Below are positions 35,883-44,600 of a DNA stretch of 64,000 nt, piece by piece. The stretch spans positions 1,240,001 through 1,304,000 of the forward strand of contig CAWDZA010000015.1 in assembly GCA_963806635.1 (NCBI GenBank), read 5' to 3'. How positions within the stretch are numbered: position 1 is the first letter of the stretch; the number at the start of each line of letters is the position of its first letter. Position numbers and translations under genes: made by a program. The notes beneath the pieces are model-generated. The model was not told the DNA's origin. It saw only the letters and a list, made by a program, of their open reading frames with translations, and did no database searches. Source of the DNA: CAVVEQ01 sp963806635. GTDB taxonomy: Bacteria; Chloroflexota; Anaerolineae; Anaerolineales; Anaerolineaceae.

Positions 35883-36803
35883 CTAGACCGGTAAAAACCC
35901 GTGCAGCATCTCCGGGTAATGCCCTTCGGAGAGTCTGTGGAACTTTTCCAACCCGGTCTGGATGCCCGGGAGTGCAACCCCCAGCGCCTGCGCCAGTTTC
36001 GTGGTGTTCAAATTCAGGTTTGGCGATCGGGCTGCCAGCAGGCCGCCTTCACTGACTTTGACCGGTTTGACCAATTCTGGATCAAAACCGAATTGTCTGG
36101 CAAGATGGACTCCGAAATCATACTTGCTGATCTTCTCCCGGCTGACCGTGTGATACAAACCGCTGAGGTTCATTTCTGCCATCCGGACCAGCATATCCGC
36201 CAGGTCATTCACGAGCAACGGACAAAAGATCACATCCGTAAACCCGTTCACAGGTTTTCCGGCAGAGAGGTTGTTATAAAAGAATTCAGCCAGGCTGCGG
36301 TTTCCCCGGAGGCTCCAGCCATAAAAATTCACCCTCGCAACAACCGCATCCGGGTTCTCCGCCATGACGCCGATCTCTCCGGCCAGTTTTGTGCGCGCAT
36401 AGGTACTGAGAGGATTGGGCGCATCTTCTTCCGAGTAATCCCCGCGAACGCCATCGAAAACCGCGTCGGTGGAGATATGCACGAATTTGGCTCCCATTTC
36501 AGCAGCCAGCCTCGCCAATCTTCCCGGCAGATCGGCATTTACCTTTAACGCCCGGGATGGATCCTTCTCGCACTCGTCCACAATAGCCATCGCCGCGCAG
36601 TGAATGATCACCTCTGGAAGGCAATGCTCCAGCACCCATTCCGCCTCCCCCGGCAGAGATAGATCGGTTACGAGCACTTCGAACGGGGTTCCCTCCAGCT
36701 CCGGCTGGTGGATCACCCCGGTGACCGGGTGTTTTTCCGCAAGCTTCAAGGCCAGATTGAGTCCCAGCAATCCGCTTGCCCCGGTAACCAAAAAACGGTT
36801 CAC
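35883..36803 (-). CDS. RmlD-like dTDP-4-dehydrorhamnose reductase family protein
   Basis: 306 residues, extended SDR: FLVTGASGLLGLNLALKLAE, IHCAAMAIVDECEKDP, VHISTDAVFDG and YARTKLAGE (catalytic Tyr and Lys). Reduces a nucleotide 4-keto sugar. No RmlA/B/C genes are present here, so the substrate may be the PseB product or another keto sugar. GTG start overlapping the pseB stop. Confidence 0.85.
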   Translation of the reverse strand: MNRFLVTGASGLLGLNLALKLAEKHPVTGVIHQPELEGTPFEVLVTDLSLPGEAEWVLEHCLPEVIIHCAAMAIVDECEKDPSRALKVNADLPGRLARLAAEMGAKFVHISTDAVFDGVRGDYSEEDAPNPLSTYARTKLAGEIGVMAENPDAVVARVNFYGWSLRGNRSLAEFFYNNLSAGKPVNGFTDVIFCPLLVNDLADMLVRMAEMNLSGLYHTVSREKISKYDFGVHLARQFGFDPELVKPVKVSEGGLLAARSPNLNLNTTKLAQALGVALPGIQTGLEKFHRLSEGHYPEMLHGFLPV

Positions 36804-37804
36804 TCAGCGCCCCCATAGGAAATACCAGCCGCGACCGGAGCGATCATCTCCTGGATCTGATCGATAGAGAGCCACTCATCGTTCGTGTTCGATGCATACC
36901 GGAACTCGTCCTTGAGGGTGGGGTATTTCTCATACTCCTGCACAAACCAGAAAGGTTCCGGGGGCAGCACCGCATAGCGGTCGCCCAGGTCGATGGTCGT
37001 CCTCGCTTCATCTTCCGAGATCAATACCTCATGCAGCTTTTCCCCCGGGCGGATGCCCACCACATCGATCTTCGCCTCTGGCGCGATCGCCCTGGCCAGG
37101 TCGGAAACGCGCATGCTTGGAATCTTTGGCACAAAGACCTCCCCGCCATGCATTTGTTCGGCGCAGGCGATCACGAAGCGCACCCCATGCTCCAGCGAGA
37201 TCCAAAAGCGGGTCATGCGTTCGTCGGTTATGGTCAGCTTCCCGGTTTCACGCTGCTTGATGAAAACCGGCACCACGCTTCCCCGGCTGCCAACCACGTT
37301 TCCATACCGTACGCAACTGATTCGGGTTTTCTTCCCTGCGGCATAAGCGTTGCTCTGGATGAGCAATTTCTCCGCGGCCAGCTTCGTGGCGCCATACAGG
37401 TTTACCGGATTCACCGCTTTATCAGTGCTGAGAGCGATCACCTTTTCCACCCCCACATCCAGGGCGGCATCCACCACATTACTGCTCCCCAGGATGTTGG
37501 TCTTTATCGCTTCCATCGGATTGTATTCACAGGCTGGCACTTGTTTGAGCGCAGCCGCATGCACCACCAAATCCACACCCTCGAAGGCGCGTACCAGGCG
37601 GTCGCGGTCGCGGATATCGCCGATAAAGTAGCGCAAACTGGGATGATCATAACCAGCAACCCGCATTTCATGCTGCTTTAATTCATCGCGGCTGAACACA
37701 ATGATTTTGGCCGGGTGATACTCTTTGAGCATCAGATTGACCATTTTCTTTCCGAAGGAACCGGTTCCACCGGTGATGAGCACAACACTTTTCGTCCAGT
37801 CCAT
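36800..37804 (-). CDS. pseB: UDP-N-acetylglucosamine 4,6-dehydratase (inverting), PseB-like
   Basis: 334 residues: VVLITGGTGSFGKKMVNLML, FSRDELKQHEMR, HAAALKQVPACEYNP, ALSTDKAVNPVNLYGATKLAAEKL and RYGNVVGSRGSVVPVF are textbook PseB motifs. It starts the pseudaminic-acid type branch from UDP-GlcNAc. The PLP aminotransferase (PseC), acetyltransferase (PseH) and UDP-hydrolase (PseG) are not visible in this window. Confidence 0.94.
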   Translation of the reverse strand: MDWTKSVVLITGGTGSFGKKMVNLMLKEYHPAKIIVFSRDELKQHEMRVAGYDHPSLRYFIGDIRDRDRLVRAFEGVDLVVHAAALKQVPACEYNPMEAIKTNILGSSNVVDAALDVGVEKVIALSTDKAVNPVNLYGATKLAAEKLLIQSNAYAAGKKTRISCVRYGNVVGSRGSVVPVFIKQRETGKLTITDERMTRFWISLEHGVRFVIACAEQMHGGEVFVPKIPSMRVSDLARAIAPEAKIDVVGIRPGEKLHEVLISEDEARTTIDLGDRYAVLPPEPFWFVQEYEKYPTLKDEFRYASNTNDEWLSIDQIQEMIAPVAAGISYGGAE

Positions 37805-37807
37805 TTT

Positions 37808-38668
37808 CTATTCCTTTTCGATCACGATCATGGGATACTGCCCGTTCTCGGCATACCAGCGGGGATCGCGCTCCTCGCGCCAGAACAGGAACCGAAGGAT
37901 GTATTTACCTGCCAACCAGGGATGGATCAACGCACGCAGGAAACGAACGCTCACGCTGCGCCACGGTAAAAGCTGGATACGATAATCCTTCAGCTCGGTT
38001 TTGATCCATTGGATGGAATTCTTACGGGTATAAGTGCCCCTTGGGTCGTTGATTTCTTTATCTTTTGTCACTGGCGCAGACCCTGCGGGCTTCACCACTT
38101 TGGCTTCCAGGCTGGTTTTCACACCCAGGCGCTCTGCGATTTTCACCAGCCACAACCACTGTTGCATCAGCCGTGATGAGGCGGCGCCGTTGACCACGAC
38201 CATTTTTCCCTTGCCGGCCAGCGTGCGGTACATCTCAGCGTATGCCCGCTTTTGATCATCGCTTGAGAGGTGGTGCAATGTGTGCATGGAAACCGTGCTG
38301 CCGAACACCCCACTTTTAAAGGGCAGGTTGGAGATATCTCCCACTATGTACAGCCCTTTTTTATCCAGGCGGCTGCGGGCTTCCTGAAGTGCCACCAGCG
38401 ATATATCCATGCATACCCGATACCTGTACCCTTCTGAATAGGTCAGGTAAGCTGGCCATTGTACGGGTCCCGATCCGGCATCAAGCAGGTATTTACCGTT
38501 TTTTATGATATGCCGATTTACCCGCAGATGGCAGCGCTCGATATACTCCCGCGAGACAGGACGCAGGTCTTCATAAATGGCATTCTGATAGAGCTCAGCG
38601 CTGATCCGCTGCCAGCCGACCTGGTTATAGAAATCCTTCACCTCGTTCTTTCGGGAAAGCTCGGCCAT
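37808..38668 (-). CDS. Class I SAM-dependent methyltransferase
   Basis: 286 residues. Motif I LLDAGSGPVQWPAYL, then VCMDISLVALQEARSRL, IVGDISNLPFKSG and HTLHHLSSDDQKRAY. A UbiE/Methyltransf_11-type enzyme, probably acting on a polymer sugar. 3 nt from pseB and 1 nt from the next gene upstream. Confidence 0.86.
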   Translation of the reverse strand: MAELSRKNEVKDFYNQVGWQRISAELYQNAIYEDLRPVSREYIERCHLRVNRHIIKNGKYLLDAGSGPVQWPAYLTYSEGYRYRVCMDISLVALQEARSRLDKKGLYIVGDISNLPFKSGVFGSTVSMHTLHHLSSDDQKRAYAEMYRTLAGKGKMVVVNGAASSRLMQQWLWLVKIAERLGVKTSLEAKVVKPAGSAPVTKDKEINDPRGTYTRKNSIQWIKTELKDYRIQLLPWRSVSVRFLRALIHPWLAGKYILRFLFWREERDPRWYAENGQYPMIVIEKE

Positions 38669-38669
38669 T

Positions 38670-40283
38670 TCAGTTATCCTGGATCTTGCCCCAATCCATC
38701 AAGTCTCCGGCGAGGTACTTCAAGGTGTCACCGTAGACCAATTGACCCTCTTTGGAAAATACGTAATCAAGCGGGCGCAGTTTGAAATCTGTCGCCTGCT
38801 GGTAGAGGTGCCAGGGATACGGGCGTGGATATTCAAAAAAGAAGTAATATGCATAACGCCAGGCTTCATCCACCTGATCCTGGGTAAGGCGGTGCTGTTT
38901 GGGATCCCCCAGGATGGTTCCCAGGAATTTGAAATAAGTCACATATGAATCCGGGTCATAGGTGAAACCGCGGTTGCGATAATGCGTCTTGCCATTAACG
39001 ATCACCGGTACTCCACCAAAGGCCATTTCAAGACCCACCGTTGTCGTGTAGACCAGCCCCAGGTCTGCGATGGATATCAGATCGTAGGTATTGACCGGGT
39101 CCCGAGGTGCGATCATATGGATATGCTCGGGCAGGCGGGGCTGCTCGCGGTGTATCACATCCGCCACGCCGATGCTGCCCTTCAGCAGGCTCTCCCCCGG
39201 GTGAATGCGGATCACCAGCTGCACATCCGGCCGCCCGGAAAAATATTGCACGGTGCGGTTCAACCATTCGGTCATCGTCTTGGTGTAGACCTGGCGCCCC
39301 AACGCCAGGCTATCCCCCAGCACGTTGGTTGGCAACAGTACCACCGGCCGGTCATCCAGCTTAAGTTCCCGGCGCACTTTTTCTCCACCCTGGCTGGATT
39401 CGCCCTGCCATTGGCGGGAGAAGTTTTCCACCACCCGCGCGCTCTTGCGAGCTGCATAGAGATCATGGACCCGCTTGAACTGCTCGGGGGTCAGCTTCAT
39501 GCTTCCCCGCGCCTTCCACAGGTTATCTGTATCCTGCAGCATCACCTCAGAGTTCTGCGCCATCCAGATATTATCTTTCCGGTCGCTAAACTCGTAGGTC
39601 ACCCGTGGGATCTTGAGAAGTTGTGCCACGCGGTAAACGATCCCAAACTCCTGGATCGTTCCGTTCGGCACCACCACCAGGTTAGGACGGTTCATGTGGA
39701 AATAGTTCCAAGCCACCCTGGCGGCGTCCTCGTTGCGGCGCAAGCGCATTTGGTAAAGCGGGCTCGCGGTATCCACTTCCTCCACCTCGGTGGTGTACTG
39801 AACATCAAATACTGTAACTTCCTCCACAGCCTTTTTCAACTCGGGAGGCAAAGCTTCTTCGCAACGCTTGCAGTTCAAAAAGGAGAATGAGTTCAGCAAG
39901 CCGTCAGTACTCTGCAGCACCCGCTGGGCATAAATGTTCTGTCTTCGCAGATCGAAACGATTGATCGGAATGCGGTAATCGGCGAACGGTAAATACCCCA
40001 GGGTTACATCATGCCCCATAGCCGAAAACGCCATTCCCAACATGGCCATGCTGTCAATCCAGTAATGCAGCGAGGCAAAAAGGAAGATTTTCTTACCGGG
40101 CTTCGCGTTGGCACGCAATGCCCGCGCCTGCTCGGAAATCTCCGGGAGGATGACATGCAGATTTTTTAAAGTGAAACGCGTTTTCGGCGCTTCTCCGCGT
40201 TGCCGCAGGATCCAATAAAGCTCGGCGGTGTAGGGGATCTCTCCCAGGATATTTTTAATGGTTTCTTTGCCGTTGGGTGCCAT
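38670..40283 (-). CDS. Capsule-polysaccharide-type GT-B protein
   Basis: 537 residues: IFLFASLHYWIDSMAMLGMAF, DVTLGYLPFADYRIP, LVVVPNGTIQEFGIVYRVA, VVLLPTNVLGDSLALG, LVIRIHPGE and LGLVYTTTVGLEMAFGGVPV (donor site). Similar overall to KpsS-like proteins and to the gene at 22199. The ATG at 40281-40283 is chosen because it follows the ABC ATPase stop; an upstream in-frame ATG would overlap that gene. Confidence 0.76.
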   Translation of the reverse strand: MAPNGKETIKNILGEIPYTAELYWILRQRGEAPKTRFTLKNLHVILPEISEQARALRANAKPGKKIFLFASLHYWIDSMAMLGMAFSAMGHDVTLGYLPFADYRIPINRFDLRRQNIYAQRVLQSTDGLLNSFSFLNCKRCEEALPPELKKAVEEVTVFDVQYTTEVEEVDTASPLYQMRLRRNEDAARVAWNYFHMNRPNLVVVPNGTIQEFGIVYRVAQLLKIPRVTYEFSDRKDNIWMAQNSEVMLQDTDNLWKARGSMKLTPEQFKRVHDLYAARKSARVVENFSRQWQGESSQGGEKVRRELKLDDRPVVLLPTNVLGDSLALGRQVYTKTMTEWLNRTVQYFSGRPDVQLVIRIHPGESLLKGSIGVADVIHREQPRLPEHIHMIAPRDPVNTYDLISIADLGLVYTTTVGLEMAFGGVPVIVNGKTHYRNRGFTYDPDSYVTYFKFLGTILGDPKQHRLTQDQVDEAWRYAYYFFFEYPRPYPWHLYQQATDFKLRPLDYVFSKEGQLVYGDTLKYLAGDLMDWGKIQDN

Positions 40284-40285
40284 GG

Positions 40286-41551
40286 TTATACCGTTTCTAT
40301 ACTCCAATCAAGGCGGGGTCGGACGGGTCCGAGGCGTGGCTCCGGCCATTGCTTCCCTGGCGCGCCGGTCGAATCCACCGAAAAGGTGAGGGCTTGCTCG
40401 TCTTGAAAATAGCGTTTCACCCGGTACGAGCTGGCATTGACCCCCAGGATATAGCGGCCCTCATTCAGAATATCTCCGGGGATGGTGCAGCGGCTGATAT
40501 AGTGCCCTGCAGGGCGGGTAGCAAGCTGCTCAAATTTTTGTGGTTCATCAGTATCGAAGGAGGTGAAAACCACCTCACCAAGACTGGTGTTGAGGTAGAG
40601 CCCCACGCGCAGCCCGGCGATGGGCTGAGCGAGGTCATACTCGATCTCCACGAAATTCTTTTCCGTCGAGCGCATCGTCTCGTTGACCGTGCAAGCGCTG
40701 TTCAGGATGCGGATGGCGATCGGCTTGAAAGGCGCTGCATCCGCAGGCACCTCTTCCTCCAGCCAGTATTTTTGACCTTCCTGCGAAAACCCGCTGGTCA
40801 GATAATAACTAACTGCCTCGGCAGAGGGTGCCCGCATAACCAGGGCGCCCTTCTGGATGACCAGCGATTCCTCTGTGAGACGGAGGATGGCGGACATGTT
40901 GTGGCTGACGAACATCACCGTGCGGCCCTGGCGGGCAACGTCGCCCATCTTGCCCAGGCATTTGCGCTGGAATTCGGCATCGCCCACCGCCAGCACTTCA
41001 TCCACAACCAGAATCTCCGGCTCCAGGTGGGCAGCCACGGCAAACGCCAGGCGCAAATACATCCCACTGGAATAACGTTTGACAGGCGTATCAATAAATT
41101 GCTCCACCTCGGCAAATGCGACGATCTCGTCGAATTTCTGCGTTATCTCTCCGCGGTGCATGCCCAGAATCGCGCCATTCAGATAGATATTCTCCCTGCC
41201 GGTCAGCTCCGGGTGAAAGCCGGTGCCCACCTCGAGCAATGACCCTACCCTGCCTTTGATATGAGCGCTGCCCTCCGTCGGCTCGGTCACCCGCGCCAGG
41301 ATCTTGAGCAGCGTGCTCTTTCCAGCTCCGTTACGCCCGATAACACCCAACACCGATCCTTGTTTTACATCAAAGGAGACCCCACGCAACGCCCAGAAGT
41401 CGCTTTCACGGTCCTTCCGCTCGGTGTGCTGGAAGGGTTTTTTTAACGATTCTGACATCGAATCCCGCAGGGTGCGATACTTTACCGCTGTACCACCAAT
41501 CTGGTAGCGCTTGCCAATGTTTTCCACGCGAATCGCAAAATCTGCCATCAT
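40286..41551 (-). CDS. wzt: Polysaccharide ABC exporter ATPase with Wzt-like C-terminal domain
   Basis: 421 residues. Walker A is GRNGAGKSTLLK, the signature is KRYSSGMYLRLAFA and Walker B is ILVVDEVLAVGD, followed by the switch region VMFVSHN. From about residue 255 a beta-rich Wzt_C domain follows (FVEIEYDLAQPIAGLRVGLY), which in O-antigen exporters recognises the capped polymer end. Drives export through the Wzm permease just upstream. Confidence 0.93.
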   Translation of the reverse strand: MMADFAIRVENIGKRYQIGGTAVKYRTLRDSMSESLKKPFQHTERKDRESDFWALRGVSFDVKQGSVLGVIGRNGAGKSTLLKILARVTEPTEGSAHIKGRVGSLLEVGTGFHPELTGRENIYLNGAILGMHRGEITQKFDEIVAFAEVEQFIDTPVKRYSSGMYLRLAFAVAAHLEPEILVVDEVLAVGDAEFQRKCLGKMGDVARQGRTVMFVSHNMSAILRLTEESLVIQKGALVMRAPSAEAVSYYLTSGFSQEGQKYWLEEEVPADAAPFKPIAIRILNSACTVNETMRSTEKNFVEIEYDLAQPIAGLRVGLYLNTSLGEVVFTSFDTDEPQKFEQLATRPAGHYISRCTIPGDILNEGRYILGVNASSYRVKRYFQDEQALTFSVDSTGAPGKQWPEPRLGPVRPRLDWSIETV

Positions 41552-41557
41552 TCGTCT

Positions 41558-42424
41558 CTACACCAGATCGGCGAATTGCCGTTCCATTTTCTTGAAGTAA
41601 AACAACCCGCTAATAAATAGGATGATCGCTACCCCGACGGAAATCCACAAGGTCTGCGCCGGGGGCTCGGTTCCCAGAAGTGCCCAGCGGAAACCGTTGA
41701 CCACGCCAGCCATCGGATTGAGCGAATAGATCACCTGCCATTGTTCAGGTACCATGCTGGTGGGGTACACGATGGGGGTGATGAACATCCACATCTGGGT
41801 TAAAAATGGCAGCACGTAGTTCACATCCCGATAGGCGACATTTGCAGCCGAAAGCCACAAGCCGGTCCCAAATGATGTTATTAAAGCCAGCAGAATGAAC
41901 AGCGGGAGATATATGGTGTTGGATGTGGGTGCGATGTGGTAATACATCATCATCCCGATCAGTACAACGAACGCAATGGCAAAATCCACCAACCCGGCGA
42001 TCACCGAAGCCAGGGGCAGGATCATGCGCGGGAAAAAGATTTTGGTGATCATGTTGCTGTTCTGAACGAGCGAACGACTTGCATCCGAAAGCGCCTTGGA
42101 AAACAGCTCCCAGGGCAGCAGCGCTGTGTAGGAAAAGATCGGGTAAGGGATGCCATCCGAAGGCACTTGGGCAAGGTTCCCAAAGAAAATGGTAAAAACC
42201 ACCATCGAGAGGAATGGGCGCAGGATCGCCCAGGCTACACCCAGGAAGGTTTGTTTGTAACGGACGATCACATCCCGCCAGGTCATGAACCCGATCAGCT
42301 CGCGGTATGTCCACAGGTCGCCCAAATTAAGAGAACCCATCCCTTTGGAGGGCTTGATGACGACCGTGCGCACCTCGTGCGCAGGAACCGCCATCTGATT
42401 GGGTTCAGGCGTCGTAATGCTCAC
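41558..42424 (-). CDS. wzm: Polysaccharide ABC exporter permease (Wzm-type, ABC-2)
   Basis: 288 residues with six predicted spans. GDLWTYRELIGFMTWRDVIVRYKQT is the amphipathic coupling segment of ABC-2 polysaccharide exporters, followed by LGVAWAILRPFLSMVVFTI and ITPIVYPTSMVPEQW. Start GTG overlaps the stop of the epimerase gene (GTGA). Works with the adjacent Wzt ATPase. Confidence 0.93.
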   Translation of the reverse strand: MSITTPEPNQMAVPAHEVRTVVIKPSKGMGSLNLGDLWTYRELIGFMTWRDVIVRYKQTFLGVAWAILRPFLSMVVFTIFFGNLAQVPSDGIPYPIFSYTALLPWELFSKALSDASRSLVQNSNMITKIFFPRMILPLASVIAGLVDFAIAFVVLIGMMMYYHIAPTSNTIYLPLFILLALITSFGTGLWLSAANVAYRDVNYVLPFLTQMWMFITPIVYPTSMVPEQWQVIYSLNPMAGVVNGFRWALLGTEPPAQTLWISVGVAIILFISGLFYFKKMERQFADLV

Positions 42425-43383
42425 CTGCTTTTTTCCTTTCGCACCTGCTCATACCATTCGATGGTCCGGCGCAGGCCTTCCTCGAACCCAACCTGGGCTT
42501 TGAACCCAAATTCACGCTCCGCCCGGCTCACATCAAGTGCGCGGCGTGGCTGCCCGTTGGGTTTGGTAGGGTCAAAGACGATCTTTCCTTCAAATCCACA
42601 CAGCCTTGCGATCATTTCCGCCAGGTCGTGAATGCGGATCTCAGAACCTGAGCCGATGTTTACCGGCTCGGAGCCGTTATATTTTTCAGAGGCCAGAAGG
42701 ATCCCCTCCGCGGCGTCCTCCGCGTAAACAAATTCGCGCGATGGGCTGCCATCCCCCCATACGATCACTTCCGAAACGCCAGCATCCCGGGCTTCAAGGC
42801 ACTTGCGGATCAAGGCAGGGATCACGTGTGAAGAATTCAGGTCGAAATTATCCCGGGGTCCATAGAGGTTGACTGGCAGAAGGAAAATGGCATTGAAGCC
42901 GTATTGCTGGCGATAGGACTGGGCCTGCACCAGCAGCATTTTCTTGGCCAGTCCGTAAGGGGCATTGGTCTCTTCCGGGTAGCCATTCCAGAGATCATCT
43001 TCTTTAAAAGGCACTGGCGTGAATTTCGGGTAGGCACAAACGGTGCCAAGAGCCACAAATTTTTCCACGTTCCGTTGCCAGGCCTGGTGTATCAATTGCA
43101 CGCCCATCATCAGGTTGTTGTAAAAGAATTCTGCCGGGTGCTCGCGGTTCGCGCCGATGCCGCCTACCTGGGCTGCCAGGTGCAGGATAATATCCGGTTT
43201 TGAATCATCCAGCATGCGGCTGATGGACGCTGGATCCGTCAGGTCATAATCTTCAATGTGCGGGATGAAAATATCTCCAGCACGGCGCTGCTTCAATTTG
43301 GCGATGATGTATGAGCCGAGAAACCCTGCCCCACCCGTCACGCACACCCGACGGGACTCCCAGAAACCATTTTGTTCAGGCAT
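42421..43383 (-). CDS. GDP-L-fucose synthase-like NAD-dependent epimerase/reductase
   Basis: About 320 residues: VCVTGGAGFLGSYIIAKL, ILHLAAQVGGIGANREHPAE, LGTVCAYPKFTPVPFKEDDL, APYGLAKKMLLVQA and VNLYGPRDNFD, then VWGDGSPSREFVYAEDAAEG. These match the Fcl/WcaG group. The ATG at 43381-43383 overlaps the upstream regulator's stop. Gmd is not seen here, so the exact substrate is open. Confidence 0.85.
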   Translation of the reverse strand: MPEQNGFWESRRVCVTGGAGFLGSYIIAKLKQRRAGDIFIPHIEDYDLTDPASISRMLDDSKPDIILHLAAQVGGIGANREHPAEFFYNNLMMGVQLIHQAWQRNVEKFVALGTVCAYPKFTPVPFKEDDLWNGYPEETNAPYGLAKKMLLVQAQSYRQQYGFNAIFLLPVNLYGPRDNFDLNSSHVIPALIRKCLEARDAGVSEVIVWGDGSPSREFVYAEDAAEGILLASEKYNGSEPVNIGSGSEIRIHDLAEMIARLCGFEGKIVFDPTKPNGQPRRALDVSRAEREFGFKAQVGFEEGLRRTIEWYEQVRKEKSR

Positions 43384-43858
43384 GATGCGGTTCCTTCCCG
43401 TCAACAAAGATTTTGAGTCCCTGGATCACGAGCATGGGCGCCTGGGGATCTTCAGTGATCTCTATACCCTGCTCCAGGCAAGTCAACCGGCAGACTTCAG
43501 CCAGATCGCCTTCCCCCTCGATCCGCACGTGATTGCAGCCCGAAGCACGCACTTGTTCCAGCGTGTCGATCATTCGCTTGCGCATCAGCCGGTAGAGATG
43601 GAAGGAATTCTGAATGTAGTCCATTGTCAGCCGCGCGCGTAACGCGATTCCTTCCGGGGTAATGATATATTTCAGCTTCTTGCGTTCCGCCCGCTTGACC
43701 TTGACATAACCTTTTTCGATCAACCGCTTTAAATGCCAGTTGACTGTCCCAATGGCAACGTCCAGCCTATTGGCCAGGGTGGCCTGGGTGGCATCCGGGT
43801 CATTTTCGATGATTTCTAGTATGGGAAGGTCAGGGTTTCGCTCGGAATATAGTTCCAT
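43376..43858 (-). CDS. Winged-helix transcriptional regulator, first gene of the polysaccharide operon
   Basis: About 160 residues. The N-terminal wHTH reads ILEIIENDPDATQATLANRL, VAIGTVNWHLKRLIEKGYV and KLKYIITPEGIALRARL, of ArsR/MarR character. A C-terminal part (CNHVRIEGEGDLAEVCRLTC, GIEITEDPQAPMLVI) may sense a ligand. The promoter places transcription start near 43877, so I prefer the ATG at 43856-43858 (MELYSERN) over a start at 43876 that would make a leaderless mRNA. Divergent from the DoxX gene. Confidence 0.82.
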   Translation of the reverse strand: MELYSERNPDLPILEIIENDPDATQATLANRLDVAIGTVNWHLKRLIEKGYVKVKRAERKKLKYIITPEGIALRARLTMDYIQNSFHLYRLMRKRMIDTLEQVRASGCNHVRIEGEGDLAEVCRLTCLEQGIEITEDPQAPMLVIQGLKIFVDGKEPHHA

Positions 43859-43883
43859 CAGGAATCCAATATTCAACGGCTGA

Positions 43884-43912
43884 ATTATAAACGTTCCTCA
43901 TTTATCCGTCAA
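43884..43912 (-). promoter_or_regulatory. Near-consensus sigma-70 promoter of the polysaccharide cluster
   Basis: Minus strand TTGACG (43907-43912), 17-nt spacer, TATAAT (43884-43889). This is the strongest promoter visible upstream of the 32-gene minus-strand run. Confidence 0.82.
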
Positions 43913-43921
43913 GTTACCCCC

Positions 43922-43949
43922 TTGAATTATTTTCTAATCGCGCTATAAT
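43922..43949 (+). promoter_or_regulatory. Promoter of the DoxX gene
   Basis: TTGAAT (43922-43927), 16-nt spacer, TATAAT (43944-43949). The -10 is overlapped by the operator-like inverted repeat 43947-43969. Confidence 0.72.
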
Positions 43950-43969
43950 ATGATAAATACTATCATATT
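43947..43969. promoter_or_regulatory. Perfect inverted repeat, likely operator (AATATGATA-N5-TATCATATT)
   Basis: Nine-base arms with a 5-nt spacer, overlapping the -10 and start region of the DoxX promoter. The position suggests repression. The divergent winged-helix regulator is an obvious candidate to bind it. Confidence 0.7.
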
Positions 43970-43979
43970 AGGAGAAATT

Positions 43980-44555
43980 ATGGCAGAGAAGAAGTCGTCG
44001 TTTTATATTGTTGAGGATCCAAAATTCGCCAAGGTGTTATTCAACACCACCAAGTTATCCTGGCTGTGGCTGATCGCAAGAATCTATATCGCGGCTATGT
44101 GGATTCTACCCGGCTGGGAAAAACTTAACGACCCGGGCTGGATGGCGGGTGGCCAAGCCCTCAAAGGATTCTGGGGATTCGTCCTGACCCCAGATAAAAG
44201 TCCCCACCCGGCGATCGCCTTCGGGTGGTATCGGTCGTTCCTTCAGCTCTTGCTGGATAGCCAGTCCTACGTCTGGTTCGCGAAGTTGGTTGCGATCGGC
44301 GAATTTACCATCGGGATTCTATTACTGATCGGTATGTTCACTGGAATTGCAGCAACATTGGGTGCGTTCATGAACTGGAACTTCATGATGGCCGGTCAGG
44401 CAAGCGTCAACCCGATGATGTTCCTGATCACCGTTCTCCTAATCCTCGCCTGGAAAGTTGCCGGGTATTATGGTGTGGATCGCTGGTTATTGCCAAAGCT
44501 GGGCACTCCCTGGCAGGCAGGTGATGCCTTCTCCAAAGAAAAGCCCGCCAGTTAG
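43980..44555 (+). CDS. DoxX family membrane protein
   Basis: 191 residues, about four spans: LIARIYIAAMWILPGWEKLN near the start, FAKLVAIGEFTIGILLLIGMFTGIAA, then MNWNFMMAG and ILAWKVAGYYGVDRWLLPKL. Related to DoxX/DoxD (thiosulfate:quinone oxidoreductase small subunit) proteins, often linked to oxidative stress. Start ATG at 43980 after AGGAGAAATT. Monocistronic, ended by the hairpin at 44563. Confidence 0.87.
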   Translation: MAEKKSSFYIVEDPKFAKVLFNTTKLSWLWLIARIYIAAMWILPGWEKLNDPGWMAGGQALKGFWGFVLTPDKSPHPAIAFGWYRSFLQLLLDSQSYVWFAKLVAIGEFTIGILLLIGMFTGIAATLGAFMNWNFMMAGQASVNPMMFLITVLLILAWKVAGYYGVDRWLLPKLGTPWQAGDAFSKEKPAS

Positions 44556-44562
44556 TTAAATA

Positions 44563-44591
44563 AAAACAGCGCCTCGCGGCGCTGTTTTTTT
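44563..44591 (+). terminator. Intrinsic terminator between DoxX and cold-shock genes
   Basis: AAACAGCGCC-TCGC-GGCGCTGTTT followed by TTTT. A-rich on the 5' side, so it may also serve the convergent cold-shock gene. Confidence 0.9.
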
Positions 44592-44600
44592 GTACTGATT

